From: Setoptus koraiensis
Lineage: Eukaryota; Arthropoda
Assembly: GCA_048013815.1 (NCBI GenBank)
Contig: CM106585.1
Location: forward strand, 13,020,001 to 13,084,000
Reading direction: 5' to 3'
DNA length: 64,000 bases
Shown: in pieces, positions 31,501-41,400 of the stretch
Layout: each line of letters opens with the position of its first letter
Numbering within the stretch: the stretch's first letter is position 1
The notes under the pieces: generated by a model
What the model saw: the letters and a program-made list of their open reading frames with translations, nothing else
Database searches by the model: none
Told to the model about the DNA's origin: nothing
Program-made: the position numbers and the translations under genes

Positions 31501-34500
31501 GTTGAGTTACTTTGACTATTATTATTGAGTTGACCACTATTTTGGCCATTCTGTCGGCTTATCTTGTCCCTCTGACTAGCGCCACTGTTGCTATCTAAAG
31601 ATTGTTGTTGTACCAATTCAAAGTGGCCACCATTACCATTACTACTGTTACTATCAAATGGTTGCCCATTAACCAAACTGGGCCCGTTACTCTGTTGTTG
31701 TTGTTGTTGTTGTTGTTGTTGCTGCTGCAACTGATTGCCGCTCGCTGTCCAGTTGGTTGTGGCCAGTCCGTTGTTGGTCTGTTGCAGTTGCTGCTGTTGG
31801 CAGTTGTTGTTGGCAGTCGCTGGCACTGTTGTGTTTGTCGTGCTGCCGCTGTTGTTGTTGTTAGTGGCGCCGGACAAGGACAATAATTGATCTTGGCTCT
31901 GACTAACGGCCACTTGCTGCCCATTGTTGGCCATTGTTGTTATGTTTATCTCTTTGGTGGCCACTTTTTGCAAAATCAGCACCTCTTTGCCTGTTTTTTG
32001 TGGTTTTGTTGTTGGTTGTTGTCGTCGGTTGTCGTCGTCGGTTGTCGTCGTCGGTTGTTGTTGTGGTTGCGATTGTGGTTGCGATTGTGGTTGCCGTGGT
32101 CGGCGCAGATGAGTTGGCAGCAGACAAAATTGACAGTCAACAAAAGAGAAGAGAACAGAGAGTCAGTTGTTGTTGTGGTCGTCAGTTGCGTAATCTTTTG
32201 CATTTGACACTTTGCAAGCTCGCGCGCTTTGCCGAGAGCATTGATCTCGTCAATGCGACTTTCTGCGAATATTACACATCCATGTGCGCTGGCCACAACT
32301 GGCCGATCGGCCGCTCATCTCGCTCGATGGCGGCGCCATATCGTGAGATATCGTTGATAATCAGCTCGCTCGATGGCTCACATAACTGGGCCCGGAATGC
32401 GACACTAAACGACGGCAATTGGCTCGAAAACGCTTTCTCCATTTGCGATTAGTTACAGTGTGCCCACAGCGGCAGCAGCACAGTTTCGGCAAACTGTCCA
32501 AACTCGCAAAAGATGGCAAAAAACTCGCGAAAGATGGCAAAAAACTCGCAAAAGATCCCGGAGTGGTCCAGTTGCTCCAGCTCAGAGTGCGCCCAAATGC
32601 CCCGCCGACAATTGCGCGAGACAGCGCCAAATATCGAGACAAATGACCAGATCGTTTGCGGCCTCATTTACCATCATTTAAATTTGGTGCGTGCTGTCTG
32701 GCATGCACCAACAAATGCGCTCGCCAGCGACACGCTTGCGAGAGCAACTTGGCACTTATTCCGTTTTAACTATCCGCTAAATGAGTATTTTTGGTGGCGC
32801 CGTTCAGCGGCTCGCCCCGAGCGAAATCTTGAGCTTGCCAAAACAAACAAAGGGCGTAAAAAAGGGTCACTGGCGAGCGTGTGAATTAGGCGCAGTTTCT
32901 CAACGCCAATTCCAGAATTAGCCCTATTATCTGAGGCGAAGAATAGAGCTAATTGTAGCTGCGATAATATAACGAATTGGCTCGCGCAGCGCCAGCTTAA
33001 GTCGCTCACCCGAGCGAGCAGCCTCCTAAAATTTTATGCCTCGACTACCTACACACCGAGAGAGATTCTCTGGCTAGCTATGTTGTATCGCGTAACTCAC
33101 TTTGCGCAGCTCACTTTGCGCGCCTCACTTCGGGGCCTCACTTCGGGGCCTCAATTTGCATAACTCGGGGGAGCTGGTGTGTGCGTGTGCATTCGCAGTG
33201 CCTCGGCGGTTGTCGAGCGAAAAATTTCAGGCCCCAGTTGTTTGAGCAAGCCCGAGGGGGCGGCAGCGGCGGGCCATTGCTGGGCCGGCCTGTTTGGGGC
33301 CCGGCCGGCGATGTGTTAAGTGGCGTCAAGTTAGCGTAGCCAGTGGGCTGATTATTGATTATTTTCTGCTCATTTAAATACATATCCGCCGCTTGGCGCG
33401 CGGCCACGTGAGCTGGCAACACAAGCAAGCAAACAAACTTCACTGCCCGATTACTTTAATGCGTCTAACTCTCGTGCGATGCGGGCTCGCCCGACAATCC
33501 GCCGACAATCCGCCGACAATCCGCCGACAACCCGCCGACAACCCGCCGACAACCCGCCGACAAGCCGGCGACTGTCCGGCACTGGCCGCCTACAATCGTC
33601 TGAATTGTCAGACGATTGTGTGCGATATGATGAAACAATATGACGAGTATGAAATAAAATGAGTTGTTACGCCACTTGATCTCTTATCTGTGCAATGCAC
33701 GGTGCTGTCGCTGTTGACGGATCATGTGCACCGAGAATGGATATTGTGAGCTGAATATTTATTATTGTCGTGGGTGCACAACGACTTGTTTGTTTGCACT
33801 CGCTGCCCACATATGGCCCCACGATATCCGCGAATATCTGCGAACATGTGCGAATATCTGCGCATATATCATACGTGGCCCATATATTCTTTTGTTCTTT
33901 GCTCGGGCTCGGCGCTGCCGATTTTCTCGACTCGATTTTCTCGACTCGATTTTCTCGACTCGATTTTCTCGACTCGATTTTCTCGACTCGAGAATCTCGA
34001 CATGTTCGCGCAACCCAAATCCCGGTACCAGTGACCAACAATCAGTTGGCTGCTCTAACAAGTGCCCACAGTCGCCCGCAGGCCTCGGCCGCCGCCCACG
34101 CCCTACCAACGTTGAACCAAGCTGGTACCAGCGCCTTTATACCCATGCCATACCCACGCTGTCGGCACCGCTACGCCATCGGGCTAGCTTGCCAGGTGCC
34201 GCTGTGTGCACGACACTGCCACAGCTGGCTTGCCGGCTCGGCCGCCAGGGGGCCAGTGTATCATGGAGCGTAGTTTAGTATTGATAGTTTAGCATACTGT
34301 AATGCCACACTGTAATACTGAAATATCACACTGTCAAACTGTAATCATCACACGGTAATACAGGCCAGACATTGCTGTGTACACATTGTTTGCGCACAAA
34401 TATTTATATTTTCTTCTTTTTTTATATTTATACCAGTACCCAGACGCGAGTACCGAGTTAAATGGCGAGTGCATATGGCGCCAGGTAGACAAAGTCGCTA

Positions 34501-35139
34501 TTTGAGGACGGTATTTGCCCGCCGGAAGTGGTGTGTGTGTGTGTGCGTAAAAAGTAGTAGTGTATAATATACATAAATGTGAGCACACACCAAAGGCACA
34601 TATACCAGCGCCCAAGGCAGTCGGCACCAGACTGTCTGTTTGTCACCTGGGTCCCCAGGGAGGTCACCTGTCGAGCTGATGGGCTAGGCCGAAATTAACA
34701 CTGTCCGCCGCTATCAGTGGCTATCAGTCATATTCATATTTCGCGGCGCTATCATGGTCTGGTCTGGCTCATTCAATGCTGGCCTGATGTAACGTCGAAT
34801 TGAGGCTCAATTCAATGTCAGCCCCAATTCAAGCCGGTTAAGTTGGCCGCCAGGCGATTGTGTGGCTGTGCATGGTTGGCCAAGATGTGGTGGTCGCACG
34901 AGATCATACACGTACGATGAGATATGTTGATGAGATGGTGCGATATGCATATTTGAATTTGCGTTTGCACGTACACGTGAACGCAGGGCTTTGTTTGCAG
35001 CTACGTGCAGCACAGTATCGACCCCATGCCAGACAGCTGTTTACGTGTGACGTGATTGAGTGGCTAGCCGGTGTTGGGGCCCCCCAAAAAGCACAACACC
35101 GAACACACAAATATCAGCTATCAGTTATGTAACCAGTAA

Positions 35140-35183
<44 letters not shown>

Positions 35184-35436
35184 GTTGCGTTTGCAACAAC
35201 TTAACATCAACAACAACACGACAATGATCAATTGGATAGAGGCGCCAATAGAGGGCCTGCAGGCCCTCTACTGGCACGCAGATGCACGCGCCACAATGGT
35301 GCGCCGGGCGATCTGCGTTGAATCATAATCTACTTTGAATAATAATAATAGCACAACATGGGCGAACAACAAACAATGGGGGCACTTGACGAAAGGATGA
35401 TGTATCACGGCGGCGGCGGCGGCGACGGCTATAGCG

Positions 35437-35472
<36 letters not shown>

Positions 35473-38400
35473 CGCCCCTATGTGCTCCGCGATGAGTTAC
35501 ACCTAGGCCGGCCATCGTTGCGCACTTGCTGTTGCTCCAATTAGCTTAATGATGAGCGATAATGCGATTACATAACATCATGATGATGATGAATGAATAA
35601 ACAACAGAGACAGAGCTAATAATAATAATGTGTGTGTGTGTAGTGTGCACTTACCGTGTTCCTTCAGTCTCACTGTGTTTGCCTCGACGTCGCGCAAAAT
35701 AGTGTTGAAGTTTAGCTTGTCCACTCGAAGAAAATAACAATTGTGCTCATTGGTCACTATTGTTGCCGCTCTAGGTGCGTCATTTACCAGCGCCAGCTTG
35801 CCAAAATCATCGCCCTCGTGCAACGTACAAACAACGCCCTTGCCAACGATAACAACGTTCACTGAGCCGCGCAATATGATATACCACGAGTGACCGGGAT
35901 CGCCCTGATTGAACAGTATCGTTCCCTGGCGTTCGTGATACTCCGACGTGACGCAAGCGGCCAGTTCCTTTTTTACGCTGCTGTTCAAATGGCTCAGGGC
36001 CTTTATGTGAACCAGCTCCTCGTACACAATGTCCACCTCCTCCTTGGAGCGCTCGTTGGGCCTTCGTTTGATCATTGCAATTGGTTTAATTGGTGTAATT
36101 AGTTTAATTAGTTTTACAGGATTCGAATGAATATTTAAACAGTTAAACCAACAGCGACGGACAACAGTATTCACCCGTGACGTTCTGGCGAGCAGTATTC
36201 ACGGGTGAATACTGCTCGCCAAATACACACTTAATGCTGACAATAATGCTGACAAGCTCACAAAATTTAATAAATTTTTAATTTCTCAATCCCTTACCTT
36301 TTGGCCAAAATCAACCGGAAGCTGGCGTCGGGCGCCAATTGGGCGAGCGTCGCCACCGACTGAAGCAAATCCGATTGCGCTATGCGCTCCTCCTCTTCGC
36401 TGGGCATTTTTATCTCGTTGGAGGTACCGTCGCGGTCAAACCAGAACCTGTAGAGCATGTAGTCGTCCTTGAATTGCAAATGATCCTCGTCGTACCCAAA
36501 TATAATACCCTGCTCTAATAATACCTGCCACATGCTTGCCGCTTGCAAGCGCGAATGAATTCTGCTCGATGTACCAATCAAATTTGAACAAATATTCAAT
36601 AACCAGTCGCACATTTCGCTGCCAACCAAGCACTTCCGGTACACGGCCCCATCAGAGGTTATAGCGGCCGGACTGTCTGGCTGTTGCTCTAAACAACTGT
36701 CTGTCGATGAGGAATAATCTGCGTTTATCTGACCTGTTGTCGTAGTTGATTGTTGATTGCTGTTGCTGTCGGACTGTTGTTGTTGTTGTTGACCAACTAT
36801 TGACAGGCCACTGTTAGTTCGGTGCTGTAGATGGCGCGCAATTGCTTGACTTCCGGTTGCTGATCGCACCGCATTGGGGGCGCCCTCTGAGTGATTGGTG
36901 CAGCCCATGTCAAAACTGTTGCTGCTCAATAACTTGTAACGGGCCTGTTGTTGTTGCTGTTGTTGCTGTTGTTGGCTGTTGGTCTGGCCGCGCGTGCTCG
37001 ACTTTCGGCTCAATAAACCCGCAACCATTTTGCCCGCTCGACTGCCCGTTGAGGCGGGCGGAGCGGGCTGGTCCGCGGCTGACTGTGCGGCCAATATGGG
37101 ATTATTGTTGAGATCGCGCTTCTTTTGGCGGCTGTTTGCAGTCTGTTGTTGTTGCTGTTGTTGTAGTCTGCTTGTTGCTAATTGCAGTTGCTGTTGTTGT
37201 TGTTGTTGCAAGGCATCTATGGTGGTCAATTTGCGATTTCTAATCAAATGCGGCGACCGGGTAATGATGAGAGTGCGCAACACCCACCCGATCCTCATCA
37301 ACTGGCTGGTCATTTCCTGCAATTTTCAGTTTGTTCAATTTGATTTGAGCGTCGTGTTACGTAAACAAAGACACATGTAATTGTGTGTTGATTACAAGCG
37401 AGCGATTAATTATTAAAATTGCATCGATTAAATTTTAATTGATTCATGGGATTCATTTTAATTTGTTGGTTATACTTACGTTTGTGTCGTCGGTGGGCGT
37501 GAAAGGCGATCCGTTTTGCTCATTGTTTGCTTGCGCTCCATCGAACGGTTGTTGTTGTGTCAAGTTGTTGCTGGTGTTAAGTTGCGACGATGACGCAACG
37601 TTATTAATTTCGTTGATTTGTTGCTTGAGTAATTGACTATTGAATTGCATTTGCTGCTGCTGCTGCTGAGGCTGCTGATTGTTTATGTTGTCGCTGGCGG
37701 ACGAGCTAGATCTGCTCATATTTGACCTAACGGGACCTGCATAGGAACACACAGATAAATGAATTTAAATAAAAAAATATTGAGTGAGCCACCAGAGTAT
37801 GCAAATGAGCTTGCCAGATATTTGTGGCAGTGATATTGATTGCTTGCGCTGATGCTTACGGTAGACGGAATTCATCTTGTTTAGGCTGGTGAATGAGCAA
37901 AATGGAGACGATTCCACGTCGTCTATCAAGTGCGACTGCTCATTGAATATCTCCTGGAAATCGGCTCTTCTCACTCTGAGCAGCGTGCACTCGTCGTTTG
38001 TAATAACACTGACACTGTGCGATCTGCCCGGCATTACGCTGGCCCCAAATGTGGTGCCCACCCCCAACGTGCACAAGGTCACCACGTCCTGACGATAATA
38101 AAAAAAAATAATGACGTTGGTTTGTTTGTTTGATTCATTGGCCGTCCAATTCCGGCCAATTTCGTCCAATTCCGGCCAATTTCGTCCGATTCCGGCCAAT
38201 TTCGTCCGATTCATTTCCGGTTCAGTTGGATGAGTCCGGCATTCGGTTTTCAGTGAGCCGTTTGCGCCACCATGACAGAGTGACCGTGGCCAGATTAACG
38301 TGGCCAAACAACATGTAACAATAAAAAGAAATATAAATATAAATTAGTGAACAGGTCGATGATTGATTGTCAGTGAGCCGAGAAATCACTAGACGTTTTA

Positions 38401-41400
38401 GAGGATGATATATCTTGCTGTGTTTGTTATGACAAATGGTGAATAGTGAAATTATGATTCATTATGATATTGGCAAGATAATGAAATGAATATTCATTAT
38501 TAAGTGATGTAATGCGATCATAGTAGTAGACTCGTACAAGTGGGTATGTGAGACGGCAGCATTTGTCGTCGTTGGTGGCCGTCTCATCCGGTTCGTGCAG
38601 GCTCTCGACAAAGCGCTCAGAAGCGTCAGCTTTGGCGTGTGATGCCGATGATGTTAGCTGACCACTCTTGCTAATTGATTGACTGTCATTCTTGTCACTT
38701 TTGTCACTGTTGTTTTTGTTGCTGTTTTGCTGTTGCTCTCGCCGGCCTCTAAAAGAATAGGAGCCCTTTCGACAGGTGAATATTCTCGTCAGCATGTCTC
38801 GCTAGGCTTGTGACAGTGTGTGCGTGTGTGACAGTGCAAAGCAATATTTTCATATATTATATTTACTAATCACAAATCACTAATCACCAATTACTAATTA
38901 TCAATTACTAATTATCAATTACTAATGGCCTGTCTGTTTTCAGGCTACCGTTGCACGTACACTAAATAGTATGTTATTATACAATAGGAATGATCGTTTG
39001 ATGGTGTTCAGGTAGTGGCCATAAAACACTTGCAGTTTTGTTGTTCGTTGTCTGGGTCGGCTCGTCATCATCATCGTAATTTCTAATTAATTACACTGTG
39101 CACTTGTTGTTATCTGACAATTCTCACTGACAACACTCACTCTCTCACATTGACAACAACATTTAACTCTAACTCTGTATTTAATTAATAACTCTGTATT
39201 GATTGGTTGGCGATAGTTAATTAATTAATTAATTAATTGATACTGTTGTTATTGCTTGTGGTTAATTATTATGAATCTATTGATAGTGATAAACGTGCTC
39301 GACATGGTCATATGTGATGCGGGTATCAGCGTGTGTTCACAGTGAACAGCCGAACAGCAGGTGAGTAATAATAATATTCATTCATTGGTGTTGTTTTACT
39401 TTAATCAGCAACAACAGCAGCACCAGCATCATCATTGCGCAACACAATGAATGATGATTGATTGCATTGTTGTATGAAAGCTAGCGATTGTTGTTGCCGT
39501 TGTTGTTGTTGTTGTTGTTTTGGGCAATTGTCGGCCCGATGATGAGCTGTTACAACAAGAGCATGCGCCATCTATTACAACATATATTATCTATTACAGG
39601 TGCATATAATAGCTGTTAAATACTCTCTGCATGATGTTGTGTGTCGATGTGTGGGCCATTGGCAACTTATCCACACTCACTGACTCACTGCAGCTCACTA
39701 GGCTATAGCTGCAGTGTCAATATAATGTCATTGTAGCCATGTGCCGATAAAAATAACGACAACAACACTATTAACAATAGCGCACAGTATAGACGCGTCG
39801 TTAACAGTGCGACGACCATTACGTAATACCAATACAATGTGCCAGTATGTGATTATATAATCTAGCATATACACTAACTAGTAGCGTCACCTGTTTTCAC
39901 TGTCGACTGTCACCATCACTAATGAATCATTAGTGATGTTGCTGGCGATAAGTGGCTAACTGTTGCTGGCCAACATGCACAATTATCGACAATTGTGCGT
40001 GAGACACAAATTTGTCACCAAAAATTGTATGTTTTTATAACGTTGTTTATCGCAAAAAAAAAACAAACAAACAAGAGCAATTGTTTTTTGCTGCTCTGTC
40101 TGTTTACTTTTTGCACCTTTTGCAACAACCAAGTTGTGTCAGCACAACAAGAGTTTTACTGTTACTCTGGTGCTATTATTTGACACTGTGCAATGCAGCC
40201 ACTGTATGAAAAGTCACTCAACTGGCGACGACCTTATCGGCAAGCTAGTGTCACAAACACTAACGCTTATCTGATGTTTGAGAAATGTCCACGAGGCGTC
40301 GCTCGCAACCAAGCATTCGAGGGCCGACAGCTGACAGCCGTCAAACGCTGTGTGCCGGTGTCCAGTGTAAGGTGACCACAGTATGGTCAACCCACAAATA
40401 GACACTTACAAGACACTGTTGTTGTCGTCGTTGTTGTTGTTGTTGACTAAACAATTGATGCGCGATCTATCCACCTGTCGATACCTGTGATGTAGCGGGT
40501 CGGCATATGCACACAAGGTTTGCGTTACATAACGGTCGACTCGGTCACTCAACAACAACTGTGAGTGGCAACTCGTTGAACTGGCCTCACTCGAACACTT
40601 TAAACTCACTTGTCAAGTTAACAAGTTGTCGCTGACAGCGACAACAAGGTCACAGTTGCTCGCGTTGGCCTTGTTACGCAATCATCTGTGACTGGTGCGT
40701 CGTGATGTGAGCCAGCTGATGACCCATTTGATGCGCTCCAATTGTGCACTGTCGCTCGCCAAACAATCAGCCCACTTTTTGCTATTCAGCCCGTCTGGCC
40801 GGTCAACTTGGTGGCGCTCAAATGTGCCAACTTGGCACTGCCAAGTGAGCTTCAAGTTGGCTCGCTTGACACTTGTCAGCTGACTGTCATTAGAGCTTCC
40901 CAAGTCAGCCGACTGTCAGTTGGGCTCCGTGAGTCAGCTGACTGTCAGTTGGGCTCCTTGAGTCAGCTGACTGTCAGTTGGGCTCCGTGAACGTGCCGCA
41001 AACATGCCGTATGCATGCCGTACATATGACATATATATTCCATATATATATAACGTACCGTGTCGATATACACACATCCACGTATTGGCCAACTATGCCA
41101 CGAGCTTATCATGGCGAGCTAATTGCGCTCGCCAGAGGGCCTTCGGTGCCTTGCGTGAGGGGCAATAACATCTTCAAATGAGCTATTGTTGCGTCACAAG
41201 CATGCGCACAAACAACGAGTCACGTGAAGAGTTATCATCATCGGTATCGGTCAGTTTGTAAGTTGGTAAATAACGGCCGCCGATGTTGTCCGATATAAAT
41301 CGGTTTATCGGCCGATACGCCGATATGTCGGTCAGCAGTTAGCTCGAACTAACAACATTGAAAGCGAATGGCCACTCTGCCGACGTAACCGGTGCATGAT

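Larger units (their letters stand above)
31991..35654 (-). other. Epac intron (3.7 kb) with several minisatellites
   Basis: No supported gene. It holds tandem repeats at 32501, 33491, 33921, 35143 and 35440 and a 22-base perfect palindrome at 35249-35270, listed separately. Confidence 0.8.

Noticed and set aside
33491-33567. CRISPR-like spaced repeats
   Set aside because: Units are directly tandem without spacers, and the genome is animal.
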